From Marmoricola sp. (GTDB lineage: Bacteria > Actinomycetota > Actinomycetes > Propionibacteriales > Nocardioidaceae): a stretch of DNA of 33,868 bases. The position numbers and the translations under genes are program-made. A model generated the notes under the pieces. The model did no database searches. It worked only from the letters and a program-made list of their open reading frames with translations, and had not been told where the DNA came from. The stretch is taken from positions 1-33,868 of the forward strand of contig JAOPXD010000050.1 of the NCBI GenBank assembly GCA_025965315.1. Reading direction: 5' to 3'. Shown here in pieces: positions 16,311 to 24,252 of this stretch (position 1 is its first letter; each line of letters opens with the position of its first letter).

Positions 16311-19300
16311 GCGTCCAGCACCGCCCCTGCACTCTTGATCGGGCAGACCGGGACGAAGTCGCAGGACTCGCAGTGGCTGCCCGCCACCGCCGGGAAGCTC
16401 TCCGCACGCACCATCGCCGAGGTCTGGTCCAACCCGGCCCGCAGGCCGGTGCGCAGGTCGCCGTCAGGGTTCGCGGCCGCCTGTCCCTGGACGGTGACGC
16501 CGAGCGACTCGTCGAGCTGGCCGAGCTGGACCAGCTCGGCGCCGCCGCTGCGTGCCGGGACCTGGCTCGGATCCAGCAGGTCGTCGATCGCACCGGCCTC
16601 GACGGCGTACTGGTAGAGCGCGAGCTGGACGTTGCGCTCGACCGCCGGCGCCGACGGGAGGCCGCGGCCGGTCTTCAGGTCGACGACCACCACCTGGCCC
16701 TCGACGTCGAGCTCGATCCGGTCCGCGAACCCGACGAGCTTGACCTGGACGCCGTCGGCCACCTCGACCACGGTGCTGAAGCGCTGCTCCACACCCAGCA
16801 GCGTTCGCGGGTTGGCGTAGTGCCACTCCAGGAACCGACGCAGCGCGGCGCGCACCCGGGCGAGCTCGCGCGCCTGGGACCACGGCGTCCGGAACTGCAA
16901 CCGGTCCCAGACCAGGGCGACCTGCTCCATCAGGATCTCGACGTCGTCGGGACCGGTGGTGAGCTCACCGCGGGCCACCCGCTCGGCCAGGGCGTGCAGC
17001 AGCTGGCCGAGGTTCGCCGCCTGGTGCGCCGCGGTGACCCCGCCCGCCTCCCGGGTCAGGAACCACCGGGCCGGGCACTGCAGCACCGCCTCGAGCATGC
17101 TCGCCGAGACCGCCACCGGGAGGTCCGTCGGGCGTACCGGCTCGGCCGAGCGGCTCGGCGCGCGGGTCCCCCACCAGGTACCCGGGTCGGCCTGCGGCAC
17201 CAGCGCCCGTGCCCCGACCCGTTCGGCGGCCAGTCGCGCGAGGCGCCGCGCAGCCGCGGCGCGCAGCCCGTCGGCGGTGTCCGGGTCGGTGACCGTACGG
17301 CGGAGCTCCGCGACCAGCCCCGGCAGCGACAGCGGTCGCAGCGGTCGACCGATCACGTGCTGCGGGTCGAGTCCGAGCTCGGCGAGGAACCGCGACGGCT
17401 GTTCGCCCTCGTCGTCGGGCGACGCGACCGCGGTGACCACCAGCCGCTCCCGTGCCCGGGTGCAGGCGACGTAGAACAACCGGCGCTCCTCGGCGAGCAG
17501 CTCCCGGGTGGTCACGGGCGGCTGCATCATCGCGACGCCGTAGCCGTCGGTGCCGATCCGGTCGGCCTGCAGCAGCGTCGAGCGCCGGCGAAGGTCCGGC
17601 CAGCCCTGCTGCTGGACGTGGGCGACGACGACCAGGCGCCACTCGAGACCCTTGGAGCGGTGCGCGGTGAGCAACCGGACGGCGGAGCCGCGGACACCGC
17701 GCTCGGCCAGCGTGTCCGCCGGGATCCGCTGGGCGGCCAGCGAGGCCAGGAAGGCGCGGACGCCGAGGTGGCCGCGACGTTCCTCGGCCCGGCCCGCGGT
17801 CTCGAACAGCGCGCACAGCGAGTCGAGGTCCCGGTTGGCGCGACCGGCCGCAGGGCCACCGGACTCGGCCTGCCGTCGCAGCCGCTCGGGCCAGTACGTC
17901 GAGGACCACAGCAGCCAGAGCACCTCCTCGGCACTCCGGCCGTCGGCGACAGCCGCGGTGCCGTCCACGATCAACTGGTTCAGCGCCCGTGCTCGATCGG
18001 CCTCCGGGCCGTCGACGCCGTCGCAGAAGCCGGGCTCCAGGACGGCGGACCGGAGCAGGTCCCGGGAGGTCCGGTGCCGGTCGGTCGTCGCCCCCGGGTC
18101 GAGGGCACGAGCCTTCTCACGCGCACGGAGCAGCCGGCCGAGCCGACGGACGTCGCCGGCATCGAGTCCGGCCAACGGCCCGAGCAGGAGCGCCTCGACC
18201 CGGCCGGCATCGATGAAGTCGACGTGCTCGGGTTCGTCGTTGTCGTGGTTCAGCACGGCGCGGAGGGCATCGAGCAGCGGCATCACGGACGGGTCCGCGA
18301 CCAGCGGGACGTCATCGGCCGCGACCTCGACCGGGATCCCAGCCGCTCCGAGCCCGCGTCGCAGGCCGGGGATCGAGGTCCGGCCCGAGCGGACCAGCAC
18401 CGCCATCTCGTGCCAGGCGATCCCGTCCTCGAGATGTGCCCGCCGGAGCAGGTCGGCCAGGTGTTCCGACTCGGCCCGGTCGGTGTCGAAGGTGACCACC
18501 TGCACGCGCCCCTGATCCGCAGCATCCACCGCCTCGGGGGACCGGAAGGCCTCCCGGGCGGTCGCATCGATCGAGCCGCTCCAGGCCAGCTGACCGGCCA
18601 CCCGCTGGGAGGCGAGCAGGATCCGCGGCCCGAAGCGACGGGTACGACGCAGCACTGCCACCTCGGCCGGGGCCCCGGCAGTGGTCCGGAACTCGTCCGG
18701 GAAGTCCAGGATCCCGCGCACGTCGGCGCCGCGGAACCCGTAGATCGACTGGTGCGGGTCGCCGACCGCGATCAGGTCGCGACCGTCACCGGCGATCTCC
18801 CGCAGCAGCGCGACCTGGCCCGGATCGGTGTCCTGGTACTCGTCGACGAACACGTGCCGGAACCGCGCCCGGAGCTCGTCGCGGTGGGCCCGGGCCTCGA
18901 TCACCGCGCGCCTGATCAGGTCGGAGTAGTCGGTGGCGCCCTGGTCGTCGAGGTTGGTCAGGTACTGCTCGAGGAACAGCGCCGCCGCCACCAGCTCCGG
19001 GGCACCGGCCTCCTGCCCCAGGTCCCGCAGGGCCTCGGGTTCCAGTCCCTGGTCACGGGCCCGTCCGAGCACGGTGTGCACCTCGCGGGCGAACCCGCGG
19101 GTCCCGAGTGCGTGCCGGAGGTGGGCGGGCCAGGCGACCGCCTCGGGCGCGTCGTCGAGCAGCTCGCGCAGGATCACGTCCTGCTCGGGAGCCGAGAGCA
19201 ACCGCAACGGTCCGATGTACAGATCGGCCGGGGAGTACTGCCGGACCAGCCCGTAGGCGAACGAGTGGAAGGTCGAGCAGACCGCCGCCGACGTGGTGCG

Positions 19301-19567
19301 CTCCAGCCGAGCCGTGACCCGGTCGCGGACCTGCTCGGCCGCCTTGCGTCCGAAGGTCAGCGAGAGCACCGAGCCCGGGCCGGCCCCACGCCGCTCGATC
19401 CGGTCGACGATCGCCTCGACCAGCGTGGTGGTCTTCCCGGTCCCGGGACCGGCCAGGACCAGGAGCGGTCCGCCCGGATGGTCCACGACGCGCTGCTGGT
19501 CCTCGTCGAGGACCGGCGCCACCGGAGGACCACCGGGTCGCGCAAGGCGGTACGTCGGGCTGGTCAC
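16307..19567 (-). CDS. adnA: AdnA subunit of the AdnAB helicase-nuclease (UvrD motor plus Fe-S nuclease)
   Basis: The 1086-residue partner of AdnB has Walker A AGPGTGKT (39-46), [51 protein letters not shown] and YVACTRARERLVVTAV. Its C-terminal nuclease shows VVVDLKTGRG and an AddB/AdnA-type iron-sulfur cage, with one cysteine in LQCPARWFL and three in HCESCDFVPVC (Cys1066, Cys1069, Cys1075). The start is GTG 19567, with GATGAGGTGATC just upstream. The esterase gene ends 37 bases before it, suggesting co-transcription. From memory the order matches Rv3203-Rv3202c-Rv3201c, although in mycobacteria the lipase is on the other strand. Confidence 0.92.
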   Translation of the reverse strand: MTSPTYRLARPGGPPVAPVLDEDQQRVVDHPGGPLLVLAGPGTGKTTTLVEAIVDRIERRGAGPGSVLSLTFGRKAAEQVRDRVTARLERTTSAAVCSTFHSFAYGLVRQYSPADLYIGPLRLLSAPEQDVILRELLDDAPEAVAWPAHLRHALGTRGFAREVHTVLGRARDQGLEPEALRDLGQEAGAPELVAAALFLEQYLTNLDDQGATDYSDLIRRAVIEARAHRDELRARFRHVFVDEYQDTDPGQVALLREIAGDGRDLIAVGDPHQSIYGFRGADVRGILDFPDEFRTTAGAPAEVAVLRRTRRFGPRILLASQRVAGQLAWSGSIDATAREAFRSPEAVDAADQGRVQVVTFDTDRAESEHLADLLRRAHLEDGIAWHEMAVLVRSGRTSIPGLRRGLGAAGIPVEVAADDVPLVADPSVMPLLDALRAVLNHDNDEPEHVDFIDAGRVEALLLGPLAGLDAGDVRRLGRLLRAREKARALDPGATTDRHRTSRDLLRSAVLEPGFCDGVDGPEADRARALNQLIVDGTAAVADGRSAEEVLWLLWSSTYWPERLRRQAESGGPAAGRANRDLDSLCALFETAGRAEERRGHLGVRAFLASLAAQRIPADTLAERGVRGSAVRLLTAHRSKGLEWRLVVVAHVQQQGWPDLRRRSTLLQADRIGTDGYGVAMMQPPVTTRELLAEERRLFYVACTRARERLVVTAVASPDDEGEQPSRFLAELGLDPQHVIGRPLRPLSLPGLVAELRRTVTDPDTADGLRAAAARRLARLAAERVGARALVPQADPGTWWGTRAPSRSAEPVRPTDLPVAVSASMLEAVLQCPARWFLTREAGGVTAAHQAANLGQLLHALAERVARGELTTGPDDVEILMEQVALVWDRLQFRTPWSQARELARVRAALRRFLEWHYANPRTLLGVEQRFSTVVEVADGVQVKLVGFADRIELDVEGQVVVVDLKTGRGLPSAPAVERNVQLALYQYAVEAGAIDDLLDPSQVPARSGGAELVQLGQLDESLGVTVQGQAAANPDGDLRTGLRAGLDQTSAMVRAESFPAVAGSHCESCDFVPVCPIKSAGAVLDA

Positions 19568-19604
19568 GGGATCACCTCATCACCCGGGGCCGACAAGTTC
19601 CACG

Positions 19605-20488
19605 TCAGGCCAGGTGCTTGCCGACGAAGGCGAGCTGGGCCGGGAGCATCCGCCGCATGTAGCCGTAGTGGTGGCCACCGGCCTCGAACCCGCCGGCAGG
19701 CCGCGGCCGGATGTCGTCGACGTAGTCGCGCACGGTGAAGTAGAACGGGTCGCCCTTGCCGCCGTCGATCCGGACGGGCACATCCGGGAAGCTCGCGCCC
19801 TGGCCGCGCAGGCCGTTGGCCCGGAAGTCGGCAGCGTCGTCGAACGCACCGGGCGAGGTGGCGCCGTACGACGCGAACAGGGCCGGGCTGACCGCGGCGA
19901 CCACGTCGACCGCCGCCCCGCGCGTCGCCATCCCGAGGACGCCGTACCCGCCCATCGACCAGCCGTACAGGCCGAGCCCGTGGGCGAGGCCGAACTTCGT
20001 GCGCAGCATCGGGACGAGCTCCTCGGTGACCATCGCGCCGGCATCGGTACCGTCGGCACGCGGGTGCCAGTAGCTCGCAGAACCGCCGTCCACCGACGCC
20101 GCGACGAACGGCGGTACCCCGGCTGCGACCGCCTGGGCCAGGAACCGGTCGATGCCCATCGACGTGAACGCGGCGTTGTGGTCCGCCCGCGCGCCGTGCA
20201 GGCAGACCAGCAGCGGGAGGCCCTTCGGGTCGTGGCCCGGGGGCACCGTCAACGACCACCCGGTCCGGACCCCGCCCCGCGCCTTCGACGTGAACGAGCC
20301 GTCGTACCGCTTGCCCGGGGTCACGTCCGGGATCGGTGCCGAGGAACCGTCGAGGCCGAGGACCTCGTACATCCGGACCCGGCCCGGCAGCACCCCGTGA
20401 TCGATGAGGACTCCCCCGACGCCGGCGGCTCCCACGGCAGCAACGCCGGCACCTCCGAGCAGCAGGTGCGACGCGAGATGGCGGCCAT
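19605..20488 (-). CDS. Exported alpha/beta-hydrolase esterase with a one-base frameshift in the Tat signal peptide
   Basis: The mature part (LPGRVRMYEVLGLDG onward) has the hydrolase elbow YGWSMGGYG, an oxyanion LVCLHGARAD, an acid in RIDGGKGDPF and the histidine in GGHHYGYMRR. It is an esterase of the Fe/D or mycolyltransferase-like shape, probably acting outside the membrane. From the mature frame, LLLGGAGVAAVGAAGVGGVL reads upstream without a normal start codon. In the neighbouring frame MAAISRRT begins at ATG 20488, preceded by TAGCGT-N7. Adding one base at 20465-20466 joins them as MAAISRRT-LLLGGAGVAAVG, a textbook twin-arginine signal. Without that base the first in-frame start is GTG 20435, which would lack the signal. 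Restored length is 294 residues. Confidence 0.75.
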
Positions 20489-20495
20489 TCCCGGG

Positions 20496-20501
20496 ACGCT
20501 A
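20496..20501 (-). promoter_or_regulatory. -10 element of a leaderless promoter for the esterase gene
   Basis: TAGCGT on the minus strand lies exactly seven bases before ATG 20488. This independent signal supports that ATG as the true start and hence the frameshift interpretation. Confidence 0.5.
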
Positions 20502-20531
20502 GCGCACGAGCGGGTGCCTCCGGGGAAGGGT

Positions 20532-20568
20532 GAAGGCCCCGCGCAAGTATGAGTTGCACGGGGCCTTC
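20532..20568 (-). terminator. Strong hairpin upstream of the esterase, probable terminator
   Basis: GAAGGCCCCG (20532-20541) pairs perfectly with CGGGGCCTTC (20559-20568), and GCAA/TTGC continues the stem inside. No U-tract follows on either strand. It may end transcripts from the ATL side before the esterase promoter, or be part of a structured RNA together with further stems up to 20720. Confidence 0.5.
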
Positions 20569-20582
20569 GGTGTGATCTTCGG

Positions 20583-20720
20583 GTGATGCCTCCGATCGAC
20601 CTGCTCCTCCTCGCGGCTCCCTCCGGCACATCACTGCCGAAGCGGCGGGTTGCCCCGCCGGGTGGAACCTCGTCTCCGAGCCGATCCGCTCTCCCCGAAG
20701 GGATCGCTTGAGGAGAGTTC
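20583..20720. other. Stem-loop-rich non-coding stretch, function unknown
   Basis: The gap between the esterase start (20488) and the ATL gene end (20844) holds several paired segments. GTGATGCC (20583-20590) pairs with GGCACATCAC (20622-20631) around a pyrimidine-rich loop, and CGGCGGG/CCCGCCG forms a tight hairpin near 20650. A sequence with a good ribosome binding site follows. I cannot match this to a known riboswitch or small RNA family. It could be a regulatory leader read on the plus strand or an independent RNA. Confidence 0.3.
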
Positions 20721-20721
20721 T

Positions 20722-20940
20722 ATGCCTGCTGCGACCCCCGGCGCAAGAGGTTTCGCCAGTTATCTCAAGCAATTCTCGCCGTACGGCGTGTCCTCCACAG
20801 ATACGCCCCCGCTATCCACAGGAAGGACCGGGTTGTCCACCGGTCAGGGGTCGGGCCTGTGGATATCCGGGGGCAGCCAGACGGCCTCGGCGAGGTCGAC
20901 GGAACCGGACGGACGCAGCGGCGTGCCCTCGCCGAGGTAG
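20722..20940 (+). CDS. Possible small ORF with a strong ribosome binding site, hypothetical
   Basis: ATG 20722 is preceded at 6 bases by GAGGAG, one of the best ribosome binding sites in the window. The 72-residue product begins MPAATPGARGFASYLKQFSP and continues YGVSSTDTPPLSTG. I recognise no family. The second half runs antisense over the end of the ATL gene and through the DnaA-box-like cluster, and looks like chance coding there. The first 35 residues have a more protein-like composition than the rest. It could be a leader peptide rather than a functional protein. Confidence 0.25.
   Translation: MPAATPGARGFASYLKQFSPYGVSSTDTPPLSTGRTGLSTGQGSGLWISGGSQTASARSTEPDGRSGVPSPR
20791..20866. repeat. 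Cluster of DnaA-box-like 9-mers
   Basis: CTATCCACA (20812-20820), TTGTCCACC (20833-20841) and, on the other strand, ATATCCACA (20858-20866) each differ from a DnaA box (TTATCCACA or TTGTCCACA) at one base. TCCTCCACA (20791-20799) differs at two. All lie within 76 bases at the 3' end of the ATL gene. No dnaA or dnaN gene is near, so this is not an obvious replication origin. Confidence 0.4.
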
Positions 20941-21170
20941 GCCTGCCGAGCCTCAGGACCGTGCGAGTCCGGCAGCGAACCGTCGGCGCGCACGACCCGC
21001 CACCACGGCACCGGGCCGCCGTACAGGCTCATCACCTTGCCGACCTGCCGCGGCCCGCGGTGACCCACGGCCTCGGCGATCAGCCCGTACGTCGTCACCC
21101 GCCCGCGCGGGATCTGCTCCACGATCCGGAGCACCGACTCCACGTAGTCCTCGAAGTCAGGCTTCTCCAC
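20844..21170 (-). CDS. Alkyltransferase-like (ATL) DNA-binding protein, MGMT family
   Basis: This 108-residue protein has the DNA-binding half of O6-alkylguanine-DNA methyltransferase: PRGRVTTYGLIAEAVGHRGP (the helix-turn-helix region with the arginine finger) followed by MSLYGGPVPWWRVVRADGSL. In true methyltransferases the last part reads PCHRV; here tryptophan replaces the acceptor cysteine, which defines ATL proteins. These bind alkylated guanine and hand it to nucleotide excision repair instead of removing the alkyl group. The start is GTG 21170, with TAGGCT exactly seven bases upstream, so the mRNA is probably leaderless. From memory this corresponds in position to Rv3204 next to the AdnAB block. 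Confidence 0.88.
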   Translation of the reverse strand: MEKPDFEDYVESVLRIVEQIPRGRVTTYGLIAEAVGHRGPRQVGKVMSLYGGPVPWWRVVRADGSLPDSHGPEARQAYLGEGTPLRPSGSVDLAEAVWLPPDIHRPDP

Positions 21171-21177
21171 CTGCGGA

Positions 21178-21183
21178 AGCCTA
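21178..21183 (-). promoter_or_regulatory. -10 element of a leaderless promoter for the ATL gene
   Basis: TAGGCT on the minus strand is separated from GTG 21170 by seven bases. It overlaps the stop codon of the upstream S1 protease gene (21181-21183), so the promoter is embedded in that gene's end. Confidence 0.5.
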
Positions 21184-22032
21184 GGGCTTGAACCCCCGCG
21201 TCCCGTGGACGAGCACCAGGCCCTTGATGCCCGAGTACTTCTGCGCCCAGTCGAGCTCGGCGGTCAGGTTGCCCATCGTGTTGGTCACCGGCATCAGGGC
21301 GATCCCGACGTTGAGCGTGGACAGGACCCCGGTCACCCGGCCCTTGGAGTCCAGGAAGCCGCTCCCGGAGTCTCCGGGGACACCGGGGTTCCCGGTCCGC
21401 ACGTCGTAGGCGAACCCACCGCCGTCGACCGCGAGCACGGTGCCGGTCTTCGCTGCCGTGGTGCCGCGGAGCGAGGAGCTGCCGATCGTGTAGATCGGCG
21501 CGCCGACGGCGAGCAACGGCGCCACGCCGGTGGGGCCGCCGAAGGTCGGGACCGTCGGGTTCACCTTGCCGACGCTGCCCGGGTCGACCCGGACCAGCGC
21601 GAAGTCGTTGTAGGCGCAGCGGTTGACGTTGGTGGTCCTGCGCTGGTGCATCGTGACCCAGGAGCTGTACGCGAGCTTGCCCTTGCCGACCGTGGTCCCG
21701 GCGGAGAAGAAGTTTCCGCCGGTCACGAAGTCGACCTCGGTACCGATCTTCCTGCTCGAGGTCTTGCACCCGTTGGTCTGGCTGTCGCTCCCGGTGCCGG
21801 CGCAGTGCGCGGCGTACCCGACGTACACGTGGCCAGCCTTGTCCTTGAAGACGAAGTTGCCGGTGCACTGGGCGTCACCGGTGTACATCTGCACGCCCGG
21901 CTTGATCGTCGCCGTCGCTTCGGGCGCCCAGGCGCGCGAGGCATCGGCGGTCGGGGCGGCGACGAGCACCAGCCCGATCAACGGGACGACGCCGAGCAGC
22001 GTGGCGAGCAGACGGACGCGGACTACGGACAT
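21181..22032 (-). CDS. Secreted trypsin-like serine protease (S1 family)
   Basis: The 283-residue product starts at ATG 22032, giving a signal peptide (MSVVRVRLLATLLGVVPLIG..., cleavage near ADA). The chymotrypsin-fold triad is visible: His in GYAAHCAG, Asp in YNDFALVRV, and Ser in GNPGVPGDSGSGFL. Cysteines in AQCTG, AHCAG, NGCKTS and NRCAY suggest disulfides in an exported enzyme. GGGGG lies about 8 bases upstream. It sits between moeZ and ATL, where I recall a different gene in mycobacteria, so it looks like a lineage-specific addition. Substrate unknown; no extra domains, so a simple secreted peptidase is likely. Confidence 0.85.
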   Translation of the reverse strand: MSVVRVRLLATLLGVVPLIGLVLVAAPTADASRAWAPEATATIKPGVQMYTGDAQCTGNFVFKDKAGHVYVGYAAHCAGTGSDSQTNGCKTSSRKIGTEVDFVTGGNFFSAGTTVGKGKLAYSSWVTMHQRRTTNVNRCAYNDFALVRVDPGSVGKVNPTVPTFGGPTGVAPLLAVGAPIYTIGSSSLRGTTAAKTGTVLAVDGGGFAYDVRTGNPGVPGDSGSGFLDSKGRVTGVLSTLNVGIALMPVTNTMGNLTAELDWAQKYSGIKGLVLVHGTRGFKP

Positions 22033-22073
22033 GCGGAGGACCCCCGGTACAGACGATGAGATCCTGAACAACG

Positions 22074-22110
22074 ACAACGCCCGCCCCCGGGTCACGAGGG
22101 CGGGCGTCGT
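22074..22110 (-). terminator. Terminator after moeZ
   Basis: A perfect 10-bp stem, ACGCCCGCCC (22077-22086) with GGGCGGGCGT (22098-22107), can extend by two more pairs. On the minus strand it is followed by T-rich GTTGTCGTTGTT. It lies 8 bases after the moeZ stop. Confidence 0.65.
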
Positions 22111-22117
22111 GCTTGGA

Positions 22118-23317
22118 TCAGTACGTCGGCTGCGAGGGGTCGATCTGGTTGACCCAGGCCACCACGCCACCGCCGACGTGCACGGCGTCGGCGTACCCGG
22201 CACCCTTCACGATCGCGAGGCACTCGGCCGAACGGACGCCGCTCTTGCAGTGCAGCACGATCGGCTTGTCCGCCGGGAGCTGCTCGAGCGCGCTGCCGTT
22301 GAGGAAGTCGCCCTTCGGGATCAGCACCGAGCCCGGGATCGAGTTGATCTCGTACTCGTTGGGCTCGCGGACGTCGACGAGGACGAAGTCCCGGGTGCCC
22401 TCCTCGCGCTCCTTGAGCATGTGCGAGAGCGTCACCACCGAGATCGTCGAGTCGGCGGCGGCGTCAGCGGCCTCGTCGCTGATCGCACCGCAGAAGGTCT
22501 CGTAGTCGATCAGTTCGGTGACGGTCGCGTGCTCACCGCAGAGTGCGCAGTTGGGGTCCTTGCGGACCTTCAGCTTGCGGTACTCCATCTCCAGGGCGTC
22601 GTAGATCATCAGCTTGCCGACCAGCGGGTCGCCGATGCCGGTGAGCAGCTTGATGGCCTCGTTGACCTGGATCGAACCGATGCTCGCGCAGAGCACGCCC
22701 AGCACGCCGCCCTCGGCGCAGCTGGGAACCATCCCCGGCGGCGGAGGCTCGGGGTAGAGGCAGCGGTAGCAGGGCGCGTCGTCGGCGAGGTTCGGCGCGA
22801 ACACGCTGGCCTGGCCGTCGAAGCGGTAGATCGAGCCCCACACGTACGGGATCTTCAGGAAGTACGCCGCGTCGTTGACCATGTAGCGGGTCGCGAAATT
22901 GTCGGTGCCGTCGACGATCAGGTCGTAGCCGCGGAAGACGTCGAAGACGTTGTCGTTGTCGAGGCGGTCGGGGTGCAGGACGACGTTCACGTAGGGGTTG
23001 ATCTCGGCGATCGACTCCTTGGCCGACTGGCCCTTCGGCTTGTCGATGTCGCTCACGCCGTGGATCACCTGGCGCTGCAGGTTGGACTCGTCGACGGTGT
23101 CGAACTCGGCGATGCCGAGGGTGCCGACGCCGGCCGCGGCCAGGTACAGCAGCGCCGGGCTGCCGAGACCGCCGGCGCCGATCACCAGCACCTTGGCGTT
23201 CTTGAGCCGCTTCTGCCCGGTCATGCCCACGTCGGGGATGATCAGGTGGCGGCTGTAACGACGTACTTCGTCGATGGTGAGCTCAGCTGCTGGCTCGACC
23301 AGTGCGGGCAGGGACAC
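22118..23317 (-). CDS. moeZ: MoeZ: adenylyltransferase/sulfurtransferase (MoeB plus rhodanese domains)
   Basis: The 399-residue protein has an N-terminal E1-like domain with the ATP loop GAGGLGS, NLQRQVIHG, and two zinc CxxC pairs (CYRC, CALC). Its C-terminal rhodanese domain has the active cysteine in HCKSGVRS (Cys357). In actinobacteria MoeZ adenylates and then thiocarboxylates small sulfur carriers such as MoaD (molybdopterin), ThiS-like proteins and CysO (cysteine synthesis). It is cytoplasmic. The start is GTG 23317, with GAGGAG 5-6 bases upstream. From memory it is the equivalent of Rv3206c, in the same position relative to the TetR gene, with which it is divergent. Confidence 0.93.
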   Translation of the reverse strand: MSLPALVEPAAELTIDEVRRYSRHLIIPDVGMTGQKRLKNAKVLVIGAGGLGSPALLYLAAAGVGTLGIAEFDTVDESNLQRQVIHGVSDIDKPKGQSAKESIAEINPYVNVVLHPDRLDNDNVFDVFRGYDLIVDGTDNFATRYMVNDAAYFLKIPYVWGSIYRFDGQASVFAPNLADDAPCYRCLYPEPPPPGMVPSCAEGGVLGVLCASIGSIQVNEAIKLLTGIGDPLVGKLMIYDALEMEYRKLKVRKDPNCALCGEHATVTELIDYETFCGAISDEAADAAADSTISVVTLSHMLKEREEGTRDFVLVDVREPNEYEINSIPGSVLIPKGDFLNGSALEQLPADKPIVLHCKSGVRSAECLAIVKGAGYADAVHVGGGVVAWVNQIDPSQPTY

Positions 23318-23461
23318 GACGCTCCTCGGTGCTTGGGTTGCTGAGTGCTGGGTGGGCGCATCCGGAGAAGCGCCTCATGGATCCGAACAGCACGGACCCC
23401 TCCAGTGTTCCCGCGGGACACGCCCGTGAACCGCCCGGTCCGGCATCTGGAACCGACGGAG

Positions 23462-23467
23462 TAGGCT
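23462..23467 (+). promoter_or_regulatory. -10 element for the TetR-family gene
   Basis: TAGGCT fits TAnnnT, 37 bases before GTG 23505 and upstream of its ribosome binding site. The 187-base region shared with divergent moeZ is where a TetR protein could bind its own operator, but I found no clear palindrome. Confidence 0.35.
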
Positions 23468-23504
23468 CGCGCCCGACCAGCAGGCAAGAAGGAAGGCTCT
23501 CCCC

Positions 23505-24209
23505 GTGACCAGCCCGGCCACCCCCACGACCGGCGACCAGCCGGTCGTTCGCGGTGCCCGGCTGCCGCGTCGCGCACGCCGGGCCCAGCTGCTCGAGTCC
23601 GCGCTCGAGGTGTTCGTCGCGCAGGGGTACCATGCTGCCGCGATGGACGACATCGCCGAGAGTGCCGGCGTCTCCAAGCCGGTGCTCTACCAGCACTTTC
23701 CCGGCAAGCTCGACCTGTACCTGGCCCTGCTCGACCAGGCCGTGCAGAAGGTCATCGACGGGACCAGGGCAGCCCTGGAGTCGACCGACGACAACAAGCA
23801 GCGCGTGGCCGCGACGATGCACGCCTTCTACACCTACGTCGCCAGCGACCAGGGCGAGTTCCGATTGGTCTTCGAGTCCGACCTGACCAACGAGCCCGCC
23901 GTCCGCGAGCGCGTCGACCGGGTCACCACCGAGTGCGCCGACCTGATCGCGCACGTCATCCGCGACGACACCGGCCTGCCGGACGACGCCTCGAAGCTGC
24001 TCGCCGTGGCCCTGGTGGGAATGGGGCAGGTCAGCGCCCGGTTCTGGCTGCAGGACCGTTTGACCGCCAGTGACACGATCGGCAGTGACGGCACCATCCA
24101 AGCAGGAACGACCCAGGCCGGGATCACCCAGGCCGACGCCGCCAGCCTGGTCGCCGGCCTTGCCTGGCGGGGAATCCGCGGGTACCCGCGGTCCGACGAA
24201 CCCGCCTGA
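23505..24209 (+). CDS. TetR family transcription regulator
   Basis: The 234-residue protein has an N-terminal TetR helix-turn-helix: RRAQLLESALEVFVAQGYHA, then MDDIAESAGVSKPVLYQHFP and GKLDLYLALLDQ (about 25-75). A helical ligand-binding region follows. Near the C-terminus there is a Thr-Gln-Ala-rich stretch (GTIQAGTTQAGITQADA), an apparent short in-frame repeat expansion. AAGAAGGAAGG precedes GTG 23505. It is divergent from moeZ and 43 bases upstream of the DUF3107 gene, with which it probably forms a unit. From memory it matches Rv3208. The ligand and targets are unknown. Confidence 0.9.
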   Translation: MTSPATPTTGDQPVVRGARLPRRARRAQLLESALEVFVAQGYHAAAMDDIAESAGVSKPVLYQHFPGKLDLYLALLDQAVQKVIDGTRAALESTDDNKQRVAATMHAFYTYVASDQGEFRLVFESDLTNEPAVRERVDRVTTECADLIAHVIRDDTGLPDDASKLLAVALVGMGQVSARFWLQDRLTASDTIGSDGTIQAGTTQAGITQADAASLVAGLAWRGIRGYPRSDEPA

Positions 24210-24252
24210 CTTTCAGCAGCACCCCACCCGAACTACACAGGAGGTCCTCCTC

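Noticed and set aside
13395-19738. Two plus-strand open frames of over 1000 codons opposite adnB and adnA
   Set aside because: They have low-complexity, Arg- and Gly-rich translations and no motifs; the minus strand carries complete helicase-nuclease genes.
20791-20866. Replication origin (oriC)
   Set aside because: The DnaA-box-like cluster has no AT-rich unwinding stretch and no dnaA/dnaN genes nearby; kept only as a box cluster.
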